Origin: Protula sp. h YS-2021
Taxonomy: Eukaryota > Annelida > Polychaeta > Sabellida > Serpulidae
Direction: 5' to 3'
Length of the DNA stretch: 64,000 bases
Assembly: GCA_949752745.1 (NCBI GenBank)
Contig: OX457026.1
Location: 48,578,456-48,642,455 of the forward strand
The translations under genes and the position numbers were made by a program. Shown in pieces: positions 33,514 to 45,988 of the stretch. Within the stretch, counting starts at the first letter, position 1. Each line of letters begins with the position of its first letter. A model generated the notes under the pieces. The model saw only the letters and a list, made by a program, of their open reading frames with translations. It made no database searches and was not told the origin of the DNA.

Positions 33514-36500
33514 TTAGGCCACATTCTTTTGGACCTCTCAATTTCTCGAGAAACTACTCTGCAGGAAGACCAGAGACAGCCCAGAGAGAGCCTCCAAGAG
33601 AACAGGTCTTGGAAAATCGAGAAGTAAACAAACAGTCATATAACCACAAGCATGGAAATTGAGAAGAAAAGAGAGCTGATCTTGAACATTTTGGTAGCAA
33701 GTGAATCAAATTCATCAACAAAATGTGTGACGGCGTGTCTGTCATTGATGCAACTATTTTTATGTGCAATGTAAGCAAAGCAAGTAGTAATGGCGGAGGA
33801 GGGTTACTTGGGACTAACTTCTTTGAGGGTCTTCCACCCGAATTAAAGGTTTCGGAGCTTTTAGAACGTGGTGACCGGTTAAACAACAATAAATTAAAGC
33901 AATCTTTACCAAGTATCATGACAATGAAAGATTTCCCTTTAGCAAAAATAAAAAAGTTTTAACTCACTGAAAAGTCACATGATTATAGTAGAATAAAACA
34001 TCATGTGACTTCGTTTTGTTTGTTTGTTGTTGTTGTTGTTGTTTTTTTTTGGTTTGAGGGAGGGAGTTGTGGTTGCCCGCTTCTCATTGCCCGGGGGTTA
34101 TTTGGAGCTGTCTGTTACCACTGTTTACATTCTATTTCATACGCCATCCGCGTTTGATATCTAGCCATTTTGTTTAACCATATGACCTCCTTATTGTAAA
34201 ACGCGGTGTGGTGTGTAGAAAATATACAAAATAGAAGAAAATTGAAAGAAAAGGTACAATCTCAGAATGCATTCCCATTTTCTTTTATTGTAGCTAGTCC
34301 CACTCCTGTTAGCGATAAAATAACTTCCAATTAAAAGGTCACCTCGTCAAGCTTTCGAAATTCCCTATCAAAGCCTATTTTGTAAGCACTGTATTTTTTT
34401 ATTTGCATTTAGGAAAAGCAAAAGAACTGCAAGGAACAGAATTGCCGGATTTCTACAAGATGTAATACCAAGATACAATCTGGATGAGTTTAAAATACAT
34501 TTTCGAATGTCACGAGTTACCGTTGAAGTGATCTACCAGGAGCTCTCAGAAATTGTTCTCAATTACCATACGAGTGGTTTAACCGAAAGATGTTACGGAG
34601 GCGGAATAAAACAGGTTAATTTTTTGCATTTCCGTAAAGAAACATAACATTTAATTTTAGCAATAGAAATGAAGTAATTGTTTCGAATAAATGAAAAATT
34701 GAGGTGAAAAATATTTTGCAGGAGAAAATGGTTTAACCGTAGAGTACAGTGGTGGACATTTAATTTGACCTCCATGAAGATATATAGTGGAGGCGTATAT
34801 CTGGAACCAAATATCGGAGAGGAAAAGCTTGAAAATCTTGGTGCCTACACAAATTACCAATCATCGCCTTGTGTGGTTCTGTTATGTTCCGAATGCGTAT
34901 GATCCAAACGACTGTAACAAGAATACAGGAAACGCAGTTTTTGTTTAAAGCAACCTCTTTAAGTCATGTGCCATTGAAAAGGCGGGTTCCATACTTATTC
35001 CATCATTATTTTTTTACTTACAGATACATCTTGAGGAAAAGCTGTTGGTTTTTCTCTGGTTTATGATCAACCGCGATTCTTACAGGGAAATATCAAATTG
35101 CTGCAACATTGTACACAGAATATCGAAAGCCTTTGCTGACTATCTTTTACCGAAAGCGATAAGATGGCCAACGATGAATGAAAAAATAGAAATTTCTGCT
35201 GCAATTCACGAGAGTAAAGGCTTTCCGAACGTCATGGGTATGATTGATGGTTGCCACATACCAGTATAAATGCCATCTGAAGGAGGAGTGCACTATTATA
35301 ATAGGAAAGATTTCCATCCGATCATTTTGCAAGGTATTTTATATAACATTTCGCTCTGCTTTTACAGTGATTGGAAGAGAAATGTTAGAAACGTATTTAA
35401 ATTGAAAAAAAAGATCGGTCAATTGTCACGACAGTTGACAATTTGAAAAATAAGGGAAAAACTAGTTAAAGTCACACGCGAGTAATAAATTGCAACAAGG
35501 AAATTTCATTTCTTTATTCATCAAAACTTGGAACTGCATTGAGATAAAACTGACAAAATAAAAATAGGTAAATAGCCAATTATAGCTAAGTCTACCCTAT
35601 GACTTGAGCACATATGTTTCGATATACATTTGTATGGGTGTTCACCCTCAAACCATCTAAACTCACAACACAAAACAGAAACATAAGAACAAGGATCCAG
35701 AAACCACAAACATACTTATCTCAGAATAAAGGCATTTTGTATTTTATGCCATAACAAGTTCTGTTTCTTTTTATTTTACAGCAGTATGCAGAGAGGACAT
35801 GCGTTTCACAGATGTTTTTATTGGGTTCCCAGGGCGCGTTCACGACGCCCGTGTATTTGACGCATCCCCTCTTTTTCTTCACGGAGCCGCCATGTGTGGG
35901 AACTATTTACTTTTGGTTGACTCGGCTTATCTCAATTTAGGACGGCTTTTGACCCCTTATAGAGAAACCCAAATATTGACGCCCAACATGATTCGTTACA
36001 ACAGAGTCCATTCAAGCATTCGCACAACCATTGAAAGAGCCTTTGGGTTACTGAAAGGTATAGATGTTTATTAGATTCTGAACACATGAGATAACCTATC
36101 TGACGACTATTGATTGAAAAGTAATATAAAAATTTAGATTAAAAGAACATCGTCCAAAATATCTTTGCAAAGAGAGAGAAGTGATGTTTTGCTTGAATAA
36201 TACGCTAGTTTGTACTTTTGAAACTTTCCGAGTAGATTTTAGTTTTGAATGCAGTATGTTGTATTTAGTTTTTACGGAATGATAATGATAGAAATCGGTT
36301 TTTAATTTTTTTGTTGATTTGTTTCAGGGAGGTTTAGGAGATTGAAATTTATTGAACAACATACTGCTGAAACCATGAGTTTCACTACCGCCGCTGCGTG
36401 CTGTCTGCATAATATATGTATTTTGCAAGATGACACCGGGGATTACTTTGAAAACGACGATTCCGTTCCCGTTTCTATTCTTCCACCGGGAATCTTTAAC

Positions 36501-36525
36501 AACGATGCCAGAGAAAGGGGAATAC

Positions 36526-39500
36526 CAAAGACCTTCACAGCCAAGACGGTTCACTTCTTATGTAGCTACACGAATATTCAAATAGCCAGAGCCTCATTAG
36601 CGCCTCTGGTGGTCGTAGTGGCCTGCTGCTCGGCTTTCAAAACAAACACCTGTCATAACAGGCTTTGAAAAGGTTTTTTAGTGGATCGGGATGGAAAAGA
36701 ACACGATAAAAACGCAAATAACTTCAAATTCAAATTTATTTTTATTACAACGTTATCTTTCAGACTTTTATTTATCAATCAATTTAAATACAAAGGACAT
36801 TTCCCTTTGAAAATACCCAATTCTTGCACCGAATCCTTCATGATAAAAATAATAAAAAATAACAAAATGTACATGTGAGAGGGTGTCAAATTTTTCTCAA
36901 AGGTGCATTAATTTTAAAACCTTTCTGTTGCGCTTTCCACCAGAATCTACGCTAGCAATATTGGCCCTTTTTAGCGACGCATGAACACGTATTCTCAAAT
37001 ACAAATTTACAATCTTTTCCATCTTTAAATGACAGTCCGCATTATTACAAGACACTAAACCATCGTAAATCGATTTTACACCATCGAAAAGCCTGAACAT
37101 AATCCTTGAAGAATGCATAATATTAGGAAATAGCAACACATAGCTTTTTTCAAGATTTGCCACCATATTTGTGAACACGACAGAAGGAAACACTAAACTT
37201 CCCTGCTCTTGAAAAACCTTCTCTTTCAAAAATAAATACATTCCATCAGTATCTGGAATGTCCGTGGCGTGGAATTTCTTAGAACATGGAGTGCAATTAA
37301 ACTTTATCTTTTTTAACAAATAACCGGCAATATACGCTGCAACATTATGAAAAGGTAAATCATTTGTTTTTCGTGTAACATCGGCTACAGTTAATAACTG
37401 GGGTGTAACAAAGTTTCCCACATCTAACCAATATGCTTGAAAAGTACTGTCTTCAGTATTGGAGGCAATGCTCGACAAATCCAATAAAATTTTGTCAACG
37501 TCAGTATTACAGTTTGACGTTTCACCTTGAAGTAACAACTTCTCGACAACTATTTGCCTAAATGCTGCTCGGAATTGCTGTGGGTTTGGATTGTCCCTGT
37601 TCCCCCCGCGGGCCCTAATCACTGAAAATAAATTTTCGACACAATCTTGGTTCAGCCTGTTTGTCAAAAAATACCTGAAACCTTCAATTTTCAAATCTTC
37701 CCACAAAAGCCGCAAACTATTAATCGACAATTTCCAGCCCTGTATGCAGGGCAACCCGCGTTTTGAACCCGGAATTTTGAGAGATTCTAAGTATTTTAAG
37801 CAGCCTTCAAGAAAAATGTCATGCCCACTCGTAGCACTGTAAGCGTGACCGAATTGCTGTTTTGATTTAACCGAGGAGCTATTAAAGGTATTAAACAGTT
37901 TGTCAAAATTTTCAGCAAAAATGGCGGTAACTTTCGCGTCCGATTCTAGTTCCCCCACCGTAGCAAGAAATAAAATTCCAGCCGCCACAGAATGGCTTAA
38001 AACTTGAGCAGCGAGCTTAACTCGCATGCTGGAAAATGGTTTTAAATAAAGGTGGTTATAGGTCAGTTTTGGGGCTAAGCGAATGGTCATGTCTTTGTCA
38101 AATTCGAAAAATTTTAAAATGTGGTTCCATTTGACATTTTGTTCTTCGCTTGTAAACCCGTGTTTCATGAGGTTGTTTCTAACATTTTTCAGAAGGTGGG
38201 GCTGGTCGTACATGCAAAACACTTTTCTATTTTCTACATTGAAGAAAGGTTGTTCTATGGTGACCTTTTCACGCTTTTCTAAAAATGAGCGGTTGTTTGA
38301 TCCTTGGTCACAAATAAGAACTTTGACTTTTAAACCGACACTCAAAACCTTGCTTATGCAATTTCGAGTTAATTGTTGTAGAACAGCTGCTGAAACTGGA
38401 CCCGAACTTAAAAAATAGCCTAAGGGTTGTTTCCACTTCGAGTACACCCCCTTGCCATAAAGACAAGAGCGTGATTTGCCACAAATCGGGTCGGCCCCAT
38501 TTCCCCAAAATCTTCAAAACCTTCAATTTTATCAGAACCTGGGTTGAATGTTAGCCCAGTTTTCAATGACATCTCGTCAAAAATTATCGCACAATTTTTA
38601 TCAATTTCAGCCTGGGAATTCACCTTAATCTTAAGAGCGTTAAACACCTTTTCACTAAATCCTGGATTTACATTTGACCGCTGAAGGGTACGCTGCAAAG
38701 TGCTTTTTGATGGCAATTTAAACAATTTTGCAAGGACTTTATATGCTTTTTTGCTATGATAGTAAATTGACAAAGCCAGCATTTTATCTTTCATTGGCCA
38801 CCTTATCTGTCTGGATGATTTAGACGAAACATTTACTTGAGTTTTTATGAAACTCACCGTTTGTTCTGGTAAATACTGTCGTAGTTCGTTCATTACTTGA
38901 TCCACTTTAATCACACATTTTTCTTTTCCTGGCGTTTGATTTTTCATTCGCCATATCTTTGAACGGAGTCGGTTAATTTTCTGTTTTAGTCCCTTTTTTC
39001 TTGGCGTGTCCGGGCACGATTTGGAATTGCTGCTTGATTCGGGAAAATTTACCATTTCGCCTGTCACCGTATCTTCTTTCTGTGTACTTGTAGACGTTTC
39101 CATCACGATATCAGATCTGGTAGGAAGGGCATCGCCAGGAAGGGCATCGTCACGGACGTCACGTTCCGTTCCAGTTTTCGGCGTTTTGGGGTTATTTTCT
39201 CAGGGGGATTTGGAACGTGAAATATTGTCGGCAAAGCATTCCAGACCAGCTTATTTTTGGCGGAGTTCATAAATTGATTATCTTCAAAATGGTTTGCACA
39301 AAGTCTGTAGTGAGCATTGAGTTTCTCCACAGTTACCCCATCCAAATCGGCTCTCCTGGTGTTGATAACCCACTTTTTGCATCTATAAAAAAAGAAAAAT
39401 TACTATTTGATAAGGGTTCATTTAATAAATTGTAAAATGACTAAATTGTTGTTTTTTTGTTTAAAGAAGAAAAACAACAGATGAGCCCTCTAAGAAAAGA

Positions 39501-39799
39501 CAGGATTTACACGTGGTATAAAAAAACTTGAATAATTGTAATTTAAAACAATATTTTAAAGTGTAAAAAAATATACTAAAACAACGTACCTTTCAGGATC
39601 CTTTGGAAATCGAAAAATTGACAGTTTGCTGTTATAACGTGAATTATGACAATTAATGGCAGAGCAATATTCCCCTCCATGTTTCCTTTTTGCGGCCATG
39701 TTTGTTTTGATTCTGGACACTGCAGCCACATGGTGGCGCTGCTGAGCTATTTATTCGCACTATCTGGCTAAGTGAACCGTCTTGGCTATGAAGGTCTTT
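36526..39799 (-). mobile_element. P-type (THAP9-like) DNA transposon, 3,274 bp
   Basis: Terminal inverted repeats of about 31 bp: left 36526-36556 starts CAAAGACCTTCACAGCCAAG, right 39770-39799 reads CCGTCTTGGCTATGAAGGTC TTT at its end; one internal mismatch. The element is flanked on both sides by the perfect 8-bp repeat GGGAATAC (36518-36525 and 39800-39807). An 8-bp duplication and ~31-bp repeats are what is known for P elements. It encodes one transposase on the minus strand. Subterminal sequences (AGCGCC next to CTGGTGG or CACCATGTGG) also resemble each other. Confidence 0.9.
36897..39699 (-). CDS. THAP9-like: THAP9-like P-element transposase, two homopolymer frameshifts
   Basis: Exon 1 (39699-39590) starts MAAKRKHGGEYCSAINCHNS and ends at donor AG/GTACGT; exon 2 starts at 39382. 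Joined they give a complete THAP zinc finger: C-x4-C (CSAINC), KKWV, CANHF and the closing NALPTIF. Then a basic coiled segment (KINRLRSKIWRMK) and the RNase H-like core: D in CAIIFDEMSLKTGL, D in KVLICDQGSNN, E in NQDCVENLFSVIRARGG. Total about 865 residues, similar to other THAP9 proteins. Two single-base frame changes, at the CCAAAACCCC-like run near 39184-39191 and in a run of five C at 38447-38451, break it. Both lie in homopolymers, so assembly error is as likely as decay. Otherwise no stops over 2.8 kb. Confidence 0.85.
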
Positions 39800-39848
39800 G
39801 GGAATACTCAGACACAATGCAATTATGCAAAGACTTAGTCGCAACTGA

Positions 39849-41464
39849 TACGTTAGTTTTCAACTTTGGAAATTTCCCAGAGGGTCTGCGTTTCGACTGC
39901 AAGTTGGTTCAGTTAAAGTAAAAAGAAATGAAGTCAAAAGAATTAATTTTTTTACATTCTTGAAATTTTTAGAAATACAATAAGCCATCATTTGAGTCCC
40001 ATCGTGTGAGTTGTCCAGAAATGATTTTTAATCTGTTTATAGGAATTGCATTAGTTGTGTTTTTGCTATGCTTACAGCGAATTAAGAACTTTTTCCAGCC
40101 CTTTTCTATGATTTCTTTCAATGTTAACCCAACACCTTGCAGTCAAAACGTAATGGCTCCTACTGAAGAATTTTTCCAAAATTACATACGTGGAATTGCA
40201 TAGCAATGTACCAGTCCAACTTCTACATTAGTGATAGATAAATGCAATATTTATTTTTATGCGAAAGCCCAAAAGGCATGAAGATTGAAACCCGATTAAT
40301 GTCATAAAAGTGAAGCGAAGACCTTTTAGGGTTTTGCTTTGGTTCTTTAGAGGGAGGGGATAGTCTTTTAAAGCAGTAACATTCTTTGTTATTTTTTTTT
40401 TGTGGAACAGTTCAACAGTTAGCAATACTACTATACACTAATAAACTTCTTAACTATCACATAACTTAACTAACTATTTACCATTTATAATTGCATTAAC
40501 GGTTACGCTCGTTAAGGAAATGTAGATTGTAAAGTTATCGGGCCATGTCAACTCATACATTGTGCCGCTGAAATAAAAAAATGATCCCTTTTATAAATCT
40601 ATAAGAGGGTTCGCACTTTGACTTTTGCCGGAAAGTTTTTGTGTTTCGACTGAATTGTTGGGTTAAAGATATAAAGAAATGACAAAAAAAAAACTGCCAA
40701 AAATCAACAAAATTCCTTTTTGCCAGAAACATATTCACATGTTGATTATTGAAGTGGCTGAATAACATGTAAAATAGTTTTTAAAAGATCACATGATGGC
40801 TTTTCAAATATGAAAGTCTGCATTTTGAAAGAAAATTAGAATTTTGATGTTTTTACCTTATCGTTTCTTTATAATTTAACTCAAAAAATTTGCATTCGAA
40901 ACGACACCTCCATCGGAAAGGGTGATTTGGCTTATAGGACAAATTGAAAAATGCACAGGTAGTTCTATTCAAGACTAATCTTCCATTATCGCCCACAACT
41001 TAACATGTTCAAAGCTCTATATCTATGCATTGCAGCTTAAAATTCTTATTGTAAAATCCAAAAATACATGCTTTTGTTCAACATTTAAGCTTTACTAGTG
41101 TATTTTCTGTTATCTATTTCACTTTCTAGTGCTCAGACGGACGGTCACTGTAATTTTGTCAAACATTGTCATTTCTGTTCTAATCCTGGAGAAATTGACG
41201 CTTCAAAACACAATATTCAAATGCTCCATTTAACTTTACACACTGTTTTAAGTACTCTAGCAATTTAAACGCTGCACATTGTCTTTTATACAGAAACAAA
41301 TTTTAAGTGCAACAAGGAAATACCTTCCCTCAGCCATTTTGTCACGTGATGTATCTAACGTTATCCCAGAAGCCTATCCCGAGACAAAAACCGTCTCTAG
41401 ATAACGAGAAATTATCCAAAAGGACACCTATCGATTTTTCGAGAGCCTCTTGATTTTTCGAGAC
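39849..41464. other. Right arm of the Harbinger element, no gene recognised
   Basis: AT-rich sequence between the transposase stop and the right terminal repeat. Harbinger elements usually encode a Myb/trihelix protein here on the opposite strand; a minus-strand word GLTLKEIIEKGWKKFL near 40100 is the only hint, with stops around it. Near the end CGATTTTTCGAGAGCC and GATTTTTCGAGACGG form a subterminal direct repeat. Confidence 0.35.
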
Positions 41465-41810
41465 GGTCCAAGAGAAGGTGGCCTCAGTTCGGACATGTCG
41501 TAAAAATTACCCGATACCAAAGCTACTCTAGAGTGGCTTTGGGAACCAATTTATTAACGGCGGGCCTTTATCGTATGCGACGGGTTCATAGCCACTGTGT
41601 TGTCGTTAGCTTTTTGGCCTTTAGTATACCTTTTTCTTTTTTTATACGATAGTAAACAACTATAGATAATGGTTGTTGTTGTTGTCGGTAGTTGTATGAC
41701 TGATCTAGTGAGGTATTTGAAACTGACATATTCAAATAAGCGTTTTTTGACCATTGTGAAATTTCCGTTGAGCGATAAAATAGTAGTTTTGCGGAGTTAT
41801 AGTTGAGATG

Positions 41811-42536
41811 AGCCAAATCACACTTTTGGGTGTTTCGAATAAAATGCGCAAAAATTTTGAATTTTGACTGCGATGGAACCGGGTAAAAAATAAAAAAATA
41901 ATAGAAAAATATAGAAGAAATATCACAAGACAGCTCATAAGCCAAATCACACTTTGGGTGTTCCCTAGCTCCAAGTCAGCTCTTCATTATTTACACTTGG
42001 TATATTTCTTTATCAGAGCTACAACGCGTTACATTGTATTGCTCATAGGGGTCAACTTTAGTTGCTCTGAGGCACTTTGTCGGCAGAGTATTCCATATTA
42101 TGTTGGCATATATATATAGTTCATGCAGTATGTACCCTTTGTGCACCCAAGGCCATATTTTTGATGCCTTGTGTTTCTTAAAATTATACATTAAAGGTGA
42201 AAAAAAACAGACATCGGCGAGCTGTCTTTTTCATCTTCCGGGTTTGTTCTATCCAGCATGCCATGAGGGAACCGGGTAAAAAAATGAAAAAAATGATAGA
42301 GAGATTTCGCCTTAATGTCAAATTTCTCTTGCATCAAAGATCAGTCCGGTTTTTAACAACCCGCATGCTGTTTTAAAAATTTATTAAAGGTTTTTTATTA
42401 AAGGTTCCGAGTATAAGCTGTTTTTGCGATATTTCGTCTATATTTTTCTATCATTTCTTTCATTTTTTTACCCGGTACCCTCGCAGTGGAAATTCAAAAT
42501 TCTTGTGCATTTTATTCGAAACAGCCAAAGTTTTTT
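41811..42536. mobile_element. Foldback/MITE-like element with ~115-bp inverted arms
   Basis: The sequence 41815-41928 (GTTTCGAATAAAATGCGCAA ... ACCGGGTAAAAAAT ... AAATATAGAAGAAATATC) recurs inverted at 42425-42535 with about 85 percent identity. A third partial copy, GAACCGGGTAAAAAAATGAA, sits inside at 42270-42310. The word AGCCAAATCACACTT is present at 41812 and again at 41942. It has no coding capacity. Confidence 0.6.
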
Positions 42537-42544
42537 TGTCCTGT

Positions 42545-45466
42545 CAGTGTTGCCACTTCCTACGGCTTTGGCCGTATCTACGGCTTTTTTGTCATTTTCC
42601 CAAAATCCTACGGCTTTTCAACGGCTTTTGATGTTACATACGGCTTCCTACGGCTTTTTACAAATTATCACTTGACATTTAAAAATTTTATTTTGGAATT
42701 TGTAAAAAGAATATCCACAATTAAAATTTTTTGATGCTCTTTGCTGTGGTGCTTTTTTATGGATTTTCAGAAATATAAGCCATCTATCGTCTGTCATGGG
42801 AGTCGTTGATGGCCTTAACGCATCCTTAACCGCAGCAACACCGCTTCCTGCAGGTATGTTGACTTTTTAACAGTAACTATATTTTTCAATAACTTGATTG
42901 TAGTTGTTTCGCGTTTTGTAACGAATGGCAAAATGAATTCAAACAATGAATGCTGATTGAATATCATGTTTAATAACTTTGAGGTATTTATGTAAATGAA
43001 TTAAGTTTTTAATGAGTGATGAAATAGAGAACTATTTCTAGAGTTTATGACCATGTTTAAAGATTAGTTTAAAACGAAGCAGTCTTTTGAGAATTAATTT
43101 GCGTTATGTATGATTCACGGTATTGTTGGTGTTTGTTGTTGGCATTTGAAAAAAATGGTTGTTTGAAAAATTCTAATAGGTAAACTTCATCAAAATGTAT
43201 TGATTAGAGTGAGGTCTGTAAATTGTAAACAGGGCGTTTGATACCTTATTTGGCATATCTGTCACTTTTATGATGTACATCCATGAAAATAAAGCGTCTT
43301 GAATGAGTCTAGATTTTTTTTCGATGGCTATGGCTTTTTTTTTAAATGTTGACGTTGTAAACAGGAAATTAATCATTTTTTTTTCAGGCTGTCATGTGAA
43401 GATAAAACAAGGTCATTATTTAGATATATATTATGGATTCCCCTATACGAAAATAAAGGCTTTTTCATTAAAAAAAAATAGAATTTTATATCAATTGGTT
43501 ATTTTGTAGTCCTTTAAATAAGTTTATTTTTTGATCAAGTCAACATTTCGAAAAAATGAAAGGGAGTGGCGACCCTTGCCTCCAGAGCTAATAGTTAAGT
43601 ATTATTTAAGGTACACGGGATGAGCTTCTGTGCGCAAAGACTTGGCGAGGCAGAAACAGAAGGAGGGTTGATCATAACTAGATTTGTTAGGCTTCGTTAA
43701 AGGCTATGTCAGCCCATTGCCAAAACTGGTAGATATCCCTTTTATAGATATTTTTTTAACTGTATTTAAAGGTAAAATAGTAGAGGCCTTGATTTATATG
43801 ATATGTGTTGTAATTTATTTTGTAATTTATAAGTTATTTTTCAATTTGGCTGACTGTTATTGCTTTTGATCCTTCCGACCGTCCGTCCCTCTAGCTTCGT
43901 TAATGTCTCAACATTCTTTGTCCATGGCACTTCCTTAGGAATCCTCTTTACTACATTTCAGACAATGAAAACGTATATATTGCTGATGTGATTTGTAACT
44001 TTACGAAATGAAAGAATGTACATCAATGGATTGAAACGTTTAGCGATTTACATGTAGTATCCGTAACCTTGGGCTTAACATATGTGGTGCCTATGTTTGT
44101 TAAGAGCGAGAGGAGGGCTGCTATAAGTTTCACTTTTTCTCATGAAAAATGTAAGATGGTGTTTGCCAAGTTTCTTTTCTTATTTACTATTTCGGTAAAT
44201 TTTGCGAAAGTGAAGTTTTAAAAGTCCTTGTCAAATTCATGGGCAAAATAAGAAAAAAAAACATGTCTCTAAAACGACAAGAAATCTTGCTCTCTACCTT
44301 CCCTGGTCAATTTTACAATTGATTCATGATTTATGTTGCTCAACTAATAACTATTTCATTTCACAATAGTGTAAATTGTATTGCCAATGCTTATAAATAT
44401 GGTTAGTATGTAGCCCTATGTGTACAATTTTGACATTATTCCAATTTATTTTTAGTTGTATTTCTTGTATTTTATTACAGGCATGAGAAATTTCATTTTT
44501 GCAAAAAATCAAATGCAAACGAGCTACTTATGCCACTTTAGTAATTTTATGAGTTTTCGAGGAAAAAAGAAAAAAGAAAAATATGTTAAGTTAGCGTCAT
44601 AATTTAACTACAAACTGTCATCCAAATATGAACAAGGGTTGCTAAAATGCCTTTATTTTTTTACAATTGGTATACGTTTTATTGTCTTGACCAGGTTTTG
44701 CTTTAATTTTCATTTCGAGTGTTTAAAGAAGAAAGATATATGTAAGCGTTATTTGTTTTGCATTTAACTATGTGTGTTCAGCGTTTTTAAGATTTCACTG
44801 TCGAATAATTGGTGTAATATGAATTAGCTTAATTCGAAGATTAAAGGGTTAAAATTGAAACCTTAATTATTGTTTTGAAAAAATCAATGCGTTGTATAAT
44901 TTGTTGTGGTTGTTGTTGCTTTTTTTCCTATATTTTCAAATGAAAACACTTTTCATTAGTTCCCTGTAGGATAAATAGATCGTGAATTTTAATAGGTACA
45001 TTTTTGATTATCATTAGGGAATAGATGAAAGACTTGACCTCTTAAATAATTTGTTATTCCATGTGTTCAATGCAGCATTCATTGTGAGTTACAGGTTAAA
45101 GTATTGATGTTAATGAGTTCAGTAAAATTGTAACTTTTGTATAACCTTACAATCTTTAATCAAGATTATGTTGGAGTTTTGAATAAAATTGTAGGTGCTG
45201 CACAAACACAATGAAACGAATTTCATGACAGACGAAGATAAAAAGTGGTAGAGTAGAAATAATCCGTTTTCGCGCGACTGCTTAAGGTAAGTATGGTTGA
45301 ATTTCATTCTCCATGGCTTTGCAGATACTGTTTTGTATAAAATACTACCATTATAATACGTTTTGAAAAAAAAATAACTACGGCTTTCCTACGGCTTTTA
45401 CATAAAAAACCTACGGCTTTCTTGGTATAACCCTACGGCTTTTAGCATAGAGGGCAGTGGCAACAC
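42545..45466. mobile_element. hAT-like non-autonomous element with TACGGCTTTT subterminal repeats, 2.9 kb
   Basis: Starts CAGTGTTGCCACTTCCTACG and ends, inverted, CAGTGGCAACAC(TG). The repeat TGTCCTGT flanks both sides (42537-42544, 45467-45474); the right end could also be read two bases later with a 6-bp duplication. Each end carries four to six copies of TACGGCTTTT or ACGGCTTTT, all pointing inward or outward consistently, as expected of transposase-binding subterminal repeats in hAT elements. No transposase was found. A possible exon (771-853 of the 42 kb block) is listed separately. Confidence 0.65.
42771..42853 (+). CDS. Possible captured exon inside the hAT-like element
   Basis: A typical acceptor (GGATTTTCAG) and donor (CTGCAG/GTATGT) bound 83 bases with one open frame reading SHLSSVMGVVDGLNASLTAA then TPLPA. 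It is not transposase-like and I do not recognise it. It might be a host exon picked up by the element, or chance. Confidence 0.25.
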
Positions 45467-45988
45467 TGTCCTGTTTAACTTTGACTAAATGAATCCACAC
45501 AGAATCTTTTGGTGTACCGCCTTCATACGTTTTGCACAATATAAATTAATCAAGAAAACGTCAGTCTTATTGTGAAATTTTTAACTGAATTAAACATACG
45601 TGTGTATTTAAGCACTCAAAGTTTCTGAATGAATTATTTTATATCAGGTAGTTGTTTGGTCTTCAGGGTAATCGGTTGAGTAAACAGTAGAGCAAATAAA
45701 AGAGCTTGTATGGTTTTAAACAAGTCACAATACTGATAAGATATATGCCTGTGATGATGCTATTTGTTGACATTAGGTCACTAACTGGAGAATAAAAGTG
45801 AAAGTCGGCAACTTCTTGTTTCTCTCGAGGACAGTTGTTAAGGGGAAACAGATAAAAAGGTTGTTACTTGTGATATAGAGTAACAAGGCGGATCGACGTG
45901 CTGATAAGGCATACACTACCCCGTGCACACAGCGGGAAATAAGGTTATTTAAGACGTAGTTTTTGCCACTTTTAGCCATGTCCAAAAG

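Larger units (their letters stand above)
33652..39848 (+). pseudogene. HARBI1-like: HARBI1-type Harbinger transposase, one nonsense codon and one insertion
   Basis: Exons joined by phase: 33652-33770, 34413-34614, 35024-35333, 35782-36057, 36328-36525, then 39808-39848 after the nested element; 381 codons plus stop, a normal length. All introns have GT-AG ends. DDE residues: D in GMIDGCHIPV, D in LLLVDSAYLNLGRLLTPYR, E in TIERAFGLLK followed by RFRRL. FIGFPGRVHDARVF is also typical. An in-frame TAA at 35267-35269 directly after HIPV (a Lys codon is usual in relatives) truncates the protein before the second Asp. The P-type insertion splits the last exon; across it the frame continues (ARERG, then ILRHNAIMQRLSRN) to TGA at 39846-39848. 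Confidence 0.85.
33517..41483 (+). mobile_element. PIF/Harbinger element, interrupted by a P-type element
   Basis: Left end GGCCACATTCTTTTGGACC at 33517-33535 and, inverted, GGTCCAAGAGAAGGTGGCC at 41465-41483: 17 of 19 positions match. The flanking triplets are TTA (33514-33516) and TCA (41484-41486), close to the 3-bp TNA duplication known for this superfamily, with one difference. Between them lies a five-exon HARBI1-type transposase on the plus strand. Removing the nested P-type element and one copy of its target duplication leaves about 4.7 kb. The usual Myb-like partner protein was not recognised; 39849-41464 is AT-rich and could hold its remains. Confidence 0.75.

Noticed and set aside
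33723..33962. Separate plus-strand frame MCDGVSVIDATIFMCNVSKA
   Set aside because: It overlaps Harbinger exon 1 in another frame. The frame starting at 33652 has a matching GTAAGC donor and correct phase into exon 2, so that one was kept.
36526..36668. C-terminal continuation of the Harbinger transposase as KTFTAKTVHFLCSYTNIQIA
   Set aside because: These codons are the left terminal repeat of the P-type element read through; the true end lies after the insertion at 39808-39848.
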